A stretch of DNA of 64,000 nucleotides, from assembly GCA_900544095.1 (NCBI GenBank), contig UQTV01000001.1:248001-312000 (forward strand), given 5' to 3'. Position numbers and translations under genes: made by a program. Positions 9,823 to 18,699 of the stretch are shown here, in pieces (positions within the stretch are counted from its first letter, which is position 1; the number at the start of each line of letters is the position of its first letter). A model generated the notes under the pieces. That model was not told the origin of the DNA, did no database searches, and was given only the letters and a program-made list of their open reading frames with translations. The stretch comes from an uncultured Collinsella sp. GTDB taxonomy: Bacteria > Actinomycetota > Coriobacteriia > Coriobacteriales > Coriobacteriaceae.

Positions 9823-10890
9823 CTACACTTCTCGCTTTCCCAGAGCGTTCGCTGCCATGCGTTTGCAGGCACCCAGGCGCCCAAACCTCAAGACGTCGTA
9901 ATCGAACATGAGCTTTTTGCACTCACGGGCATTGGGGGCCTTGCCGGTAAGCGCCGCACGCACCATAGCAGCAACAGAAGGAGCGCATTGTGCGAGCGCG
10001 GCATCGCTACCCACGGCAGAACCGACAAGCGCCGTGGCAACGGCAGCAACCACCTTGCCGCAGTCCGAACCCAGCAACCTGAGCGCATCGTACAGCACCA
10101 GATCGCAGAGGAAGTACGCCAGGTCCTCGGCATGCTGGGCATCGAGACCATCGCGCTGCCAGTCAGCCAGCACCGCGGAGTAAATCTTCACGTGCTCCAG
10201 CAGTCGCGTCTCGTCGTCATAGCGCATGGTGTCCATAAGCGAGCCCTTGCGCGCCACGCGGTAGTCATACAGCTTGTTCGAGATAAGCGCGGTCTTGCGC
10301 GAACGACCGTACACGGCAAAATCGAAGACCTGGTCCTCGCCATACTTGACGGTTTCGTCGAACACGATCCCGTTACCCAGCAAAAACTCACGCTTGCAGG
10401 CGGTGCGCCATGCAAAGGGGCGAGATGCTTCCTTAAACAGCAGGTCAGAGCTATAGCCTTCAAACGACACATCGCGCGGGCTCAGCACATAGTTAAGCCA
10501 CGGATACCCTGCCTCGAGCGGATACGGATTCGCGCCAAAGGTCAACACGTCGCAATCCTCGCGCTCAAAGGCATCGACGATCACACGGCACGCATCGGGC
10601 GTAAACCGGTCGTCGGAATCCAAAAACGCGACGATAGGCGCCGTGGACGCGGCGATGCCTGCATTACGCGCACTCGACAGGCCGCCGTTCTCCTTATCGA
10701 CCAGCGCAAAGCGCGAGTCCTTTTCGCAATAGGCAGCCGCAATATCGCGCGAACCGTCCGGCGATCCATCGTTGACTAACACGCCTTCCCAATCGGGCAT
10801 GTCCTGCGCAAGCAGGGAGTCCAGGCACCAGGCCAGGCACTCCTCCACTTTATAGATGGGAACGACAACGGAAATCTTGGGGGTAGCCAT
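9823..10890 (-). CDS. Family 2 glycosyltransferase
   Basis: A 355-residue GT2. The N-terminus has ISVVVPIYKVEECLAWCLDSLLAQ, then the nucleotide-binding NDGSPDGS, the LDSDD metal motif, and a helical C-terminal region. I prefer ATG 10890, behind AGGAGC, to an upstream GTG at 10896. It sits between two other GT2 genes with gaps under 15 bp, so it is co-transcribed. Overall architecture resembles the GT2 at 12096-13136, but identity is low, so the two are old paralogues. Confidence 0.85.
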   Translation of the reverse strand: MATPKISVVVPIYKVEECLAWCLDSLLAQDMPDWEGVLVNDGSPDGSRDIAAAYCEKDSRFALVDKENGGLSSARNAGIAASTAPIVAFLDSDDRFTPDACRVIVDAFEREDCDVLTFGANPYPLEAGYPWLNYVLSPRDVSFEGYSSDLLFKEASRPFAWRTACKREFLLGNGIVFDETVKYGEDQVFDFAVYGRSRKTALISNKLYDYRVARKGSLMDTMRYDDETRLLEHVKIYSAVLADWQRDGLDAQHAEDLAYFLCDLVLYDALRLLGSDCGKVVAAVATALVGSAVGSDAALAQCAPSVAAMVRAALTGKAPNARECKKLMFDYDVLRFGRLGACKRMAANALGKREV

Positions 10891-10902
10891 AGTCACTCGC
10901 TC

Positions 10903-12021
10903 CTACTGTGCGGCCGGAACGTCATCGGGGTGCGGGTTGTCGCCGTAGGTGCACTGATACGTCAGCACACGACAGACCAGCGGCAGGCCGCCAATCTTAA
11001 AGTAATGCTTAAACGTATTGAGCTTGCCCGGCTTCTTAAAGTCAAAGCGCGAATCGATATAGGCGCGGGGCGACTTGACCATCAGGCGCAAGTCGGTCTC
11101 GCCACGCGGATCAAACAGCGACAGATCAAAGCGACCGGCATCCCAGTCGGCCTTGAGCTCGGACGAGGCTTTCTTCCAAAACTGCTCGCGCAGTTCATCG
11201 ACCAGGCGCTCATCGTTCCAACGGTACGTATCGACCTTCATGCGCATTAAAATACCCTGAAGCTGAGCCTTAAGCTCGGGGCGTTCATCCAAAAAGCGCT
11301 GCATCTCGGCGTATTCGTCGCACACGCAAAATACCTTGTTGGGCGAATTAACGGAGCTCTTCTCGTTGTCTTGGCGATAGCACAAAATGGGGTCCGCGAT
11401 AAACGCAGCACGCTCGGCGCATGCCCAGACCTTAAAGTTAAAACCCGCATCCTGATACGAGGCACCCGGCGTGGGAAGGAAGCGAATCTGATTGTCGTTG
11501 AGGAACGCGCGCCGATAGATAGCCGACCAAATGGAAGGTTTGCGGTAGAAGATGCCCGGGCGATCGACGGGGCGATACGCGGCGCCCGTCATATGCTCGT
11601 CGATAATCCCAAACAGCTCACGTCGCTCGCTGGGCGTGGACCAATACAGATAAAAGTCGCCCTTTACCGCATCGGCATGCTCAGCATCGGCCTTGGCGAC
11701 CAGCTTTTGAAGCGAATCCTCAAACATAAAGTCGTCGGACTCAAGGATGCCCACGTACTCACCGCGCGCCATCTCCAGGCCACGGTTCATCGAGTCGCCG
11801 TAGCCGCTGTTGGCCTTGTCGATCATCTTTACACGGGGGTCGTGCTCCATGTACTCGCGGATGATATCCGGCGAGCTATCGGTGGAGCCGTCGTTGATGC
11901 AGATGATCTCGATGTCATTGAGCGTCTGCGCCACGGCGGAATCGAGGCACACGCGCAGATAGCGCTCGACATTGCAAATGGGGACAAGCAGCGAAACTTT
12001 AGGGGTATCAGAGTTCTGCAA
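10903..12021 (-). CDS. Family 2 glycosyltransferase (paralogue of 13143-14246)
   Basis: A 372-residue GT2 with INDGSTDSSPDIIREYM, ESDD and a CstA/WcaA-like C-terminal half (SIWSAIYRR, SYQDAGFNFK, CYRQDNEKSSVNS). The start is TTG 12021 with a strong GGGAGG five bases upstream. It is strikingly similar to the GT2 at 13143-14246: most of the first ~100 residues match, including IDKANSGYGDSMN. The pair probably adds related or alternating sugars to the same polymer. Confidence 0.87.
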   Translation of the reverse strand: MQNSDTPKVSLLVPICNVERYLRVCLDSAVAQTLNDIEIICINDGSTDSSPDIIREYMEHDPRVKMIDKANSGYGDSMNRGLEMARGEYVGILESDDFMFEDSLQKLVAKADAEHADAVKGDFYLYWSTPSERRELFGIIDEHMTGAAYRPVDRPGIFYRKPSIWSAIYRRAFLNDNQIRFLPTPGASYQDAGFNFKVWACAERAAFIADPILCYRQDNEKSSVNSPNKVFCVCDEYAEMQRFLDERPELKAQLQGILMRMKVDTYRWNDERLVDELREQFWKKASSELKADWDAGRFDLSLFDPRGETDLRLMVKSPRAYIDSRFDFKKPGKLNTFKHYFKIGGLPLVCRVLTYQCTYGDNPHPDDVPAAQ

Positions 12022-12095
12022 GAGAACCTCCCGTTGAATAGCGTGTAACAGGGTTATTTTAGCAGCCGAGTTGCGGCGGGCGGCAGCGCTTGGAA

Positions 12096-13136
12096 TTATA
12101 GAAAGCGCTCCAGGCAGGCTTTGAGACCGCGAGTCGAAAGATAGAACAGCGTGGCGTCTGCCATCGAAACGCCCGAGGTCGCCGCAACGAGCTTGTGGGC
12201 AACACGGCGAACGGCACCCTTAGCAGGCATATCCGCCCACTCCGTTCCCAAAAACGTCGTGAGGTCCATGTTGACGCGAGCCGCCACGCGATGGAAGTCA
12301 TCGGCATCCAAGCGCGCCAGATCGAACACAATTAGGTCCAAAAACCAAGTTATCAGCTCGCCGGGACACAGGTCCAAAAGACCATAGGCCGCCCAGTCTT
12401 CCAAGACCTCCTCGAGCATCTTCATGTGGGAGTCAAGCTTTTTGGCGCGCGCCTCGGCACTGTTGAACTCGTGCGTCGCCGATTCGCTCTCCATCACGTA
12501 GTGGTAGAACTTGTCAGGCATGACGACGGTCCTGCGGGCAAGCGCATAAGCCGCAAATTGGAAGACGACGTCCTCGCCCAAAGCCAAACCGGGGGCGAAG
12601 CGAATGCCTTCGCGATTGAGCAGCTCGCGCGAAAAAGCCGCACGGCAGGCATAGGGCTGCGCATTCGAATGGAACAGCAGTTGAGGATCGCGGGCGCCGA
12701 AGGTACCAGCTTTGGGGCTCATGAGTTGCTGGACGCGTTTGGGGGCAGCATCGGCAGGTTCACAGACGCCGCCAAAAACGGCGGCCTCGGCATCCGCAGA
12801 CTCCATGGCATGCAGCACGCGCTCGACCGTCTGGGCATCGATGTAATCGTCGGCGTCCACAAAAAAGACGGTCTCGCCCTCGGCGACATCGATACCGGCA
12901 TTTCGAGCACACGAGACACCCGCGTTTTCCTGGTCAATCACCAGTACGCGATCGTCGGCCTGCGCGATCTGGCGCAACACGTTCAACGAATCATCAGTCG
13001 AACCGTCGTTGACGCAGACAACCTGAATCGAACACTCAGACTGGACCAACAGCGAATCGAGGCATCGCTGAATGGAGCGTGCAGAGTTGTAAACGGGGAC
13101 GACAATGGTAACTTTAGGAAACGAGGCCTCTCCCAT
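12096..13136 (-). CDS. Family 2 glycosyltransferase
   Basis: A 346-residue GT2: VTIVVPVYNSARSIQRCLDS, VNDGSTDDSLNV, CARNAGI and VDADD are the donor-binding and metal motifs. The C-terminal half is helical. The ATG at 13136 lies six bases after the TAG of the upstream glycosyltransferase, so the two are translationally linked. The gap to 12021 (74 bp) holds no obvious terminator. Confidence 0.86.
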   Translation of the reverse strand: MGEASFPKVTIVVPVYNSARSIQRCLDSLLVQSECSIQVVCVNDGSTDDSLNVLRQIAQADDRVLVIDQENAGVSCARNAGIDVAEGETVFFVDADDYIDAQTVERVLHAMESADAEAAVFGGVCEPADAAPKRVQQLMSPKAGTFGARDPQLLFHSNAQPYACRAAFSRELLNREGIRFAPGLALGEDVVFQFAAYALARRTVVMPDKFYHYVMESESATHEFNSAEARAKKLDSHMKMLEEVLEDWAAYGLLDLCPGELITWFLDLIVFDLARLDADDFHRVAARVNMDLTTFLGTEWADMPAKGAVRRVAHKLVAATSGVSMADATLFYLSTRGLKACLERFL

Positions 13137-13142
13137 GCCGAC

Positions 13143-14246
13143 CTACCCCCTCAGCGATTCGATGAGGAAGGCGGCGACCACGCCTGGGCCTCCAACCGAG
13201 GCGTAATACTTAGCACGCCCCAAGGCACCATCCGTCGCAAAACTCGGATGCTCGTCAACCCAGCCCTCGGGATCTTTGAGGATGGCAGCGAGATTTGCGC
13301 GCTTCCACGGTTTGAGGTCGTCAAGCAAAAACTCCCCCGCGTCCAAGGCCGCCTGAAATTCCTTAGCCATCTGAACCAGGAACTCCTTATAGAACTTAGG
13401 CGCCAGGCGCACGTAGTTCCACATGTATGAATCGTACTTAATGAGCTGGTTGAACTTGAGCATGCGCGCGACATCGCCGCTTGCGTGGTCGCGGGCATAA
13501 TCCTCTCGAATCCAACGCTCAATCTCGGCATACTCGGTATTGACGCAAAAGACCTTAGCTGAAGAATTGACCGAGGAATTCTCGTTGTCCTGGCGATACG
13601 ACAACACGGCATCGTGCAGGTAAATAGCCTTATCGGCGCACGCGATCACCTTAAAGGCAAATGACGTGTCCTGAAAGGATGCCCCCGGAGTCGGCAGGAA
13701 CGTAATGCCGTTGCGCTCAAGAAAATCGCGACGGTACACGGCCGACCAAATCGACGGCTTTTGCTTAAAGAACTGCGTCGTATCGCTCGGGTGCACTGGC
13801 TTGCCACAGTCCTTGGCTTTAAACATCTCGTGCAGCGAACGGCGCTCCTCGGGCTTAGACCAGTAGAAATCAAAGTTCGCCTTCGCAAAGTCGGCATTAT
13901 TGCTATCGGCGGCCGAGACAAGCTTTTCGAGTGCGTCGGGCGCCATAAAGTCATCGGACTCCAAGATACCAACGTACTTGCCACGCGCCATCTCCAGACC
14001 GTGGTTCATCGAGTCGCCGTAGCCGCTGTTGGCCTTGTCGATCATCTTGACGCGCCCATCGCGCTCCATATACTCGCGGATTATCGCCGGCGAGTTGTCG
14101 GTCGACCCGTCGTTAATGCAGATGATCTCAATATCCTTGAGCGTCTGCGCCAGGGCGGAATCGAGACACTCGCGCAGGTAGCGCTGAACATTGTAAATGG
14201 GAATAAGCAGCGACAGAACAGGGCTGCCAGAGACGTTAGTAGACAA
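13143..14246 (-). CDS. Family 2 glycosyltransferase, first gene of the minus-strand glycan operon
   Basis: A 367-residue GT2 beginning at TTG 14246 behind AAGGAG. Motifs INDGSTDNSPAIIREYM and ESDDFM match the paralogue at 10903-12021, as do the C-terminal QDNENSSVNSSAKVFCVNTEYAE segments. It reads away from the acyltransferase gene, so a divergent promoter region lies at 14247-14358. Predicted to transfer a sugar to a membrane-linked glycan intermediate on the cytoplasmic face. Confidence 0.87.
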   Translation of the reverse strand: MSTNVSGSPVLSLLIPIYNVQRYLRECLDSALAQTLKDIEIICINDGSTDNSPAIIREYMERDGRVKMIDKANSGYGDSMNHGLEMARGKYVGILESDDFMAPDALEKLVSAADSNNADFAKANFDFYWSKPEERRSLHEMFKAKDCGKPVHPSDTTQFFKQKPSIWSAVYRRDFLERNGITFLPTPGASFQDTSFAFKVIACADKAIYLHDAVLSYRQDNENSSVNSSAKVFCVNTEYAEIERWIREDYARDHASGDVARMLKFNQLIKYDSYMWNYVRLAPKFYKEFLVQMAKEFQAALDAGEFLLDDLKPWKRANLAAILKDPEGWVDEHPSFATDGALGRAKYYASVGGPGVVAAFLIESLRG

Positions 14247-14312
14247 ATGTGCTCCTTAGGAAATACCTGTCGTTTCATGGTATCAAAGGGTCAGCGCGCC
14301 AGCGGGCGTTTA

Positions 14313-14318
14313 TATAAT
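14313..14318 (+). promoter_or_regulatory. Candidate -10 element TATAAT of the acyltransferase gene
   Basis: A perfect TATAAT lies 41 bp upstream of the acyltransferase ATG in the divergent intergenic region. No convincing -35 hexamer is visible 16-18 bp upstream. Confidence 0.4.
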
Positions 14319-14358
14319 CTATGGAGCTCGCAGAGGCAAACCGATACGAAAGGACGTC

Positions 14359-15489
14359 ATGCAGCCCAAAGCCGCACGCAACATATCCATCGAGGCCTTG
14401 CGCCTGGTCGCAGTCGCCGGTATCGCGGTGTTCCACACCTTTCAGTGGACCTTCCAGGCAACCTGTGTCGGCTTGCCGGAATACGCGCCGCTTGCCGCCT
14501 TCCCCTATTCCGGCGTGCTCGGTTTTATTAACCTGCTGGGCTGCTGGGCCAACGAGGTCTTCTTTATGATCTCGGGCTATTTTCTCATCGCTTCTGCCGC
14601 GCGTGCTTGGGACGGTGGAGCAACGTGGAAGTCGCAAATGCAACGGACGACGCAGCGCCTGGGCAAGGTCGTTATGCCCACTACGTTTTATTGCCTCGTG
14701 GCGCTCGCGTGGTCCACGGTCGTCTCCCCCATTCCCGATGTTACCCTCAACACGCACTACTGGTACACGCTAGGCCTTGAGTTTATCTGGGTCTATGCCG
14801 CCACGGTCTTCATGGCGCCATGGTTTGGACTGGCTAAGAGTCGACTCTCCCAGAAGAGCTACACGACGACGGTCATCGCCGTTGGCATCCTCGCATTTGT
14901 TGTTAACGGGTATATAGCCGCCATGAGTACGACAAGCGCCGGCGAGTTTTCTTGGCTCCAGAAGCTCATGAGCGCTGCCACGTACGTAATCGCGTTTTTG
15001 ATCGGCGGTCTGCTCCGCGACGTTACCGATGTCATGGATTCGGACAGGGCGGGCGCCTTGGGCATGCGGTCGCTCGCTGCGATTTTGGCGCTCGCCACCA
15101 TCCTGGAAGGAGCACTCTCCTTCACCGGCAACCTCACGGCGATGGCAGTCCTCTCCTACAAGTCGACCTCGCTGATCTCGTTTGCCCTCGCTGCCGCCTC
15201 CTTGCTCTTTTCGGCAACCCGACGCAGTGCCTCAGGCAATCCGCGGACTGCGGGTGTCATCGTCACCTTATCGACCGCCACGCTCGGTTTCTATGTGATG
15301 CAGTCGCTCACCAGTAGCCTGTGGCGTCCCGTCTTCAATACGTTGCTCGCAAACATGCTGGTCAGCCAAAACAGCCCGGCAGCTATATGTATCATCACGG
15401 GTACCGTCATTAGCATCGTCTTTGCTCTGGCGCTCCTCATCATCGATGCAGCTAGAAGCCTTATCGTTCGCAAGCTCAAGCGGCAATAG
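14359..15489 (+). CDS. Acyltransferase family 3 membrane protein (O-acetyltransferase type)
   Basis: A 376-residue polytopic membrane protein with about ten hydrophobic segments. The N-terminal RNISIEALRLVAVAGIAVFHTF and the later FFMISGYF match the acyltransferase-3 (OafA/WecH) signature, in which the helix-1 Arg and His are functionally important. Family members move acyl groups from cytoplasmic donors onto extracytoplasmic sugars. Placed between glycosyltransferase genes, it most likely decorates the same surface glycan. ATG 14359 has a GAAAGGA ribosome site. Confidence 0.83.
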   Translation: MQPKAARNISIEALRLVAVAGIAVFHTFQWTFQATCVGLPEYAPLAAFPYSGVLGFINLLGCWANEVFFMISGYFLIASAARAWDGGATWKSQMQRTTQRLGKVVMPTTFYCLVALAWSTVVSPIPDVTLNTHYWYTLGLEFIWVYAATVFMAPWFGLAKSRLSQKSYTTTVIAVGILAFVVNGYIAAMSTTSAGEFSWLQKLMSAATYVIAFLIGGLLRDVTDVMDSDRAGALGMRSLAAILALATILEGALSFTGNLTAMAVLSYKSTSLISFALAAASLLFSATRRSASGNPRTAGVIVTLSTATLGFYVMQSLTSSLWRPVFNTLLANMLVSQNSPAAICIITGTVISIVFALALLIIDAARSLIVRKLKRQ

Positions 15490-15659
15490 ACACGCTGCCG
15501 TCAGACGTCAAAGCCGCTACACCCGTGGCAGGTTCCTGCGTTTTATTCAAAGCTTGCCGTCAAGGTGCGGCGAGCCTTTACAATAGGACAGTCCCAAGGA
15601 CGTATTCGATAGCTTCCGCGCAGCGCTCGCCCGCCGCGCGTGAAAGGATATATTGCCCC

Positions 15660-16679
15660 ATGACTTCAACCCTTCCCGCCCCCATCGATAAGCTCGCCAT
15701 CGTTGTCGTTACGTACAAGCGCCAGGAACTCCTGGCCAACTTGTTCGACTCCATGACCGAGCTCACGGCAACGCCCTGGCGCATCGTGATTGTCGATAAC
15801 GAGAATTCGCGCGAGACCGAGGCCATGTGCACCGCATTCAACGAGCGTCTGGCCAACCTGTGGGGCATCGACACCGAGCAGCCCGACGCGCAGGGCGGCA
15901 CCGACCGTGTCATCTACGCCCCGCAGCTCGAAAACGGCGGCGGTGCGGGCGGCTTCTCCGCTGGCACTAAATGCGCTTACGACCTGGGCGCCCAGTGGTT
16001 CTGGGTGATGGACGACGACGTGCTCGTCATCCCCGAAGGCATCGAGCGTCTTGCCAAGTGGACCGACCGCTACGATGTCATCCAGGGTTCGCGCCTGGAC
16101 TTTGACGGCGGCGCTTTCTTTTGGCAGTACCAGCTCATCCTTTCACTCGGCATCCCTAACCCCATCGCCAAGTGGGACTTGGGGCCCGAGGGCTACCGCA
16201 ACATGAACCAACTGTGCTTTGAGGGCGGCATGTTCTCGCGCCGCGTGGTCGACAAGATTGGCCTGCCCGACGCGCGCTTCTTTATCTACGGCGACGATGC
16301 CTGCTACGGCTACGTGGCCAGCCAGCACTTCCCCGCCGCCGTGGTTGCCGACGTGGTGCTCAAGCGCGCCCGCGCCGTCTCCAACTGGGATATCGCCGGC
16401 AAACGACAGCTCAACTCCACGAGCGACACCAACCGTTACTACATCATGCGCAACCGAGGCTTCCTCGCTCGCTATATGCAGATCTACGGTGATTACCACC
16501 CCATGCTGTTCCGTCTGGGCAATGCCGCGACCTTCTGCAAGGAGTTCATTCGTCTGGCAGCAGTCGACAAATGCTTTAAGACCGGCATTCCGGCGCTGCG
16601 CCGCGGCATGAAGGACGCCCGCAAGATCGTTAAGGATCCCAACTGGAAGCCCATGCCGCCCCTGAAGGACGCCGAGTAG
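15660..16679 (+). CDS. Family 2 glycosyltransferase, galactofuranosyltransferase-like
   Basis: A 339-residue GT2 starting at ATG 15660 (MTSTLPAPIDK). Motifs are VVVTYKRQELLANLF, VDNENS, a GGGAGGFSAG loop and WVMDDDVLV, then EGGMFSRRVVDKIGLPD and a conserved YGDD element. The GGxGGF plus DDD arrangement is typical of GlfT/GlfT2-like enzymes that use UDP-galactofuranose. That specificity is an inference, since no UDP-galactopyranose mutase gene is in view. The 170-bp gap before it shows no recognisable element. Confidence 0.82.
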   Translation: MTSTLPAPIDKLAIVVVTYKRQELLANLFDSMTELTATPWRIVIVDNENSRETEAMCTAFNERLANLWGIDTEQPDAQGGTDRVIYAPQLENGGGAGGFSAGTKCAYDLGAQWFWVMDDDVLVIPEGIERLAKWTDRYDVIQGSRLDFDGGAFFWQYQLILSLGIPNPIAKWDLGPEGYRNMNQLCFEGGMFSRRVVDKIGLPDARFFIYGDDACYGYVASQHFPAAVVADVVLKRARAVSNWDIAGKRQLNSTSDTNRYYIMRNRGFLARYMQIYGDYHPMLFRLGNAATFCKEFIRLAAVDKCFKTGIPALRRGMKDARKIVKDPNWKPMPPLKDAE

Positions 16680-16699
16680 TAAAGGGCTTTCGCCCGCCG

Positions 16700-18499
16700 C
16701 TACAGTCGTTGACACACCACGGACACACGCTGACCGTCAAAGCCAAAGCCCCAACGCATGCGCCCGACGGCGGGGCGCGGCACGCGGATATCATCGATGC
16801 CGTCGCGCTCTATGTCGAGCAGCGCCTGAACCGCCAACAGTTCCAGGCCCAGGGCATCGACGCCAGGGTCGTACAACATGTTGACCGTAATGAGCGGTCG
16901 CTCATCGAGCATGCCGAGCGTGTCGGCCACGTCAAACACCCGACCGGTGGGAATCACCTGGATATCCCAGCGATCCGAGACGCCACTTCGCTTGGAGCTG
17001 GGATTGCAATAGCCGGGCAGTCCAAAGCAGAGCCCCTGAAGCGCCAGATGATAGGCTGTCGGCACATCTGATTGGCCCACATCGATGCCCAGATCGCCGA
17101 TAGCACAGCTCAAAGCTTGCTTTACAGTGTCCTCGTCTCCTCGACACAGCCCGTCATGGAACGAGTCGATAACTCCAACGTCCTCAACGGCACACTCAAA
17201 CCATTCCAGAATTACAAGACGGAGCGCCTGACGCACTTCGTTGTTAGGCAGACGCAGGGAACGAAGGCACGCGCCGTCCTCCGAATGCCCCGTCATGTCC
17301 GTCGTAAGAAATCCAGACAGATACAGCGCTGTCCAGATATCTTCGGGCTTGGCGACATCGGCCACCTCGGCATGCACATGCACTGGCGCCTCAATAAACC
17401 CATGCGGCTCAAGCAAATCGAACAATGCGGACAGGCGCATGAGATTCCAGTCACCGACGCATGCGCTCAGACGGTCGACGTAACCATACAGATCTGCCCG
17501 AACGGGCGCGACGCAACCGCGATATGCGTAGTCCACCACGCGCTCCGGGATCGAGCAATAAAAACCACCAAACAGATAGCCCTCGAGCCACTCACGCGCG
17601 TCATCCAGACAGCCGTTGCGACCGATGCGATCCAACAGCACCTGGACTTCATCGTCCGAAAGACCGAACCATCGATCACACCAACTCGACAGCGGCGTCG
17701 CCGATCGGTAGGAAACCCCACGTTGGGACAACGCAAACTCGGCGGGACCGGGGCGCTCGCCCATAAGACACGTCAATCGCAACAAGTCGCCGGCGTCGGC
17801 AATGGTGTCGAACAATATTCGGCTGAGCGACTCTAGGGAATCCACGCTACCGTCGTCCTTGGCGTCCAAGCGCTTTGGACATACCACGTCGTAGTCGTCT
17901 ATCAGAAGAACAACCTGCTCATCGAAAGCTGTCTGGAGCAGCTTAATAAGCACGCTAATCGCCGCATCGATCTCCTTATCGCTGGCCACCCCACGCGCCG
18001 CCCTCTCGATAAGACGAACCTCACGTCTTGACAAATCAGGCGCGGCAAACAGCGGCAGCAATCGAGCGCACTCGTGCGCGACAGCGCTGCGAATAGCCGC
18101 CGCAGCATCAGCGTCGCGCCTCACAGCGGCAGCTGAAAAGTCGAGCATGATGACCGGATAGCGCGCGTACTCATCACGATAGCGACCGCCACCCGCCTGC
18201 CAAATCTGGGTGCCGACGAACGGACTTCGGTCCGGCCGCCGGTGATCAGGTCGTTCCAAATAGCATTTGAGCATCGATAGGTTCATGCTCTTGCCAAAAC
18301 CCTTGGGCCGACAACAAAGCGCAACAGGCGCTTCGCTGTCCAATATATCGGCAATAAACATAGTCTTATCGACGAGTAAACACCGATTGATTGCATCGGA
18401 AAAGTCGTGTACATCAACCGGCAGAGCTGCGTTATCCGCATAACTAAGCAACCGTGCGCCAAACGCATGAGCAACACCATAATTCGCCTGTTCAGACAC
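16700..18499 (-). CDS. AAA-ATPase-like protein with degenerate PD-(D/E)XK C-terminal domain
   Basis: A 599-residue protein starting at GTG 18499, behind AGAAGGAGAG. It matches the AAA-ATPase_like/DUF1703 architecture common in gut anaerobes: N-terminal LVDKTMFIADIL, Walker A RPKGFGKS (residues about 64-71) and Walker B LLIDDYD. The nuclease part normally carries a GRxD...ExK core, but here the equivalent stretch reads FDVADTLGMLDERPLITVNML and the ExK motif is missing. The protein may be an ATPase remnant, a regulatory homologue or a decaying member. The family's function is not established. It is convergent with the glycosyltransferase on its left. Confidence 0.75.
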   Translation of the reverse strand: MSEQANYGVAHAFGARLLSYADNAALPVDVHDFSDAINRCLLVDKTMFIADILDSEAPVALCCRPKGFGKSMNLSMLKCYLERPDHRRPDRSPFVGTQIWQAGGGRYRDEYARYPVIMLDFSAAAVRRDADAAAAIRSAVAHECARLLPLFAAPDLSRREVRLIERAARGVASDKEIDAAISVLIKLLQTAFDEQVVLLIDDYDVVCPKRLDAKDDGSVDSLESLSRILFDTIADAGDLLRLTCLMGERPGPAEFALSQRGVSYRSATPLSSWCDRWFGLSDDEVQVLLDRIGRNGCLDDAREWLEGYLFGGFYCSIPERVVDYAYRGCVAPVRADLYGYVDRLSACVGDWNLMRLSALFDLLEPHGFIEAPVHVHAEVADVAKPEDIWTALYLSGFLTTDMTGHSEDGACLRSLRLPNNEVRQALRLVILEWFECAVEDVGVIDSFHDGLCRGDEDTVKQALSCAIGDLGIDVGQSDVPTAYHLALQGLCFGLPGYCNPSSKRSGVSDRWDIQVIPTGRVFDVADTLGMLDERPLITVNMLYDPGVDALGLELLAVQALLDIERDGIDDIRVPRPAVGRMRWGFGFDGQRVSVVCQRL

Positions 18500-18636
18500 C
18501 GTAAACTCTCCTTCTAACGCAGCACGATGCCCATTGTAGCGAGCGGGTAGAGCGCAACAATATCGACATGCAAACGTTTCGGGCAACGGTAGCAACAGAC
18601 CCCCGAGGGGGCATAACAAATCGTTGCACAACAAAA

Positions 18637-18668
18637 ACGGGGCCCGATGCCGCCGCACCGGACCCCGT
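18637..18668 (-). terminator. Terminator of the LPXTG-like surface protein gene
   Basis: ACGGGGCCCG (18637-18646) pairs with CGGACCCCGT (18659-18668) apart from one mismatch. In minus-strand sense it is followed by TTTTTGTTG. It lies 32 bp past the stop codon of the surface protein. Confidence 0.7.
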
Positions 18669-18699
18669 CTCAAACTCTTATAGAAAACGATCTAGAAGA

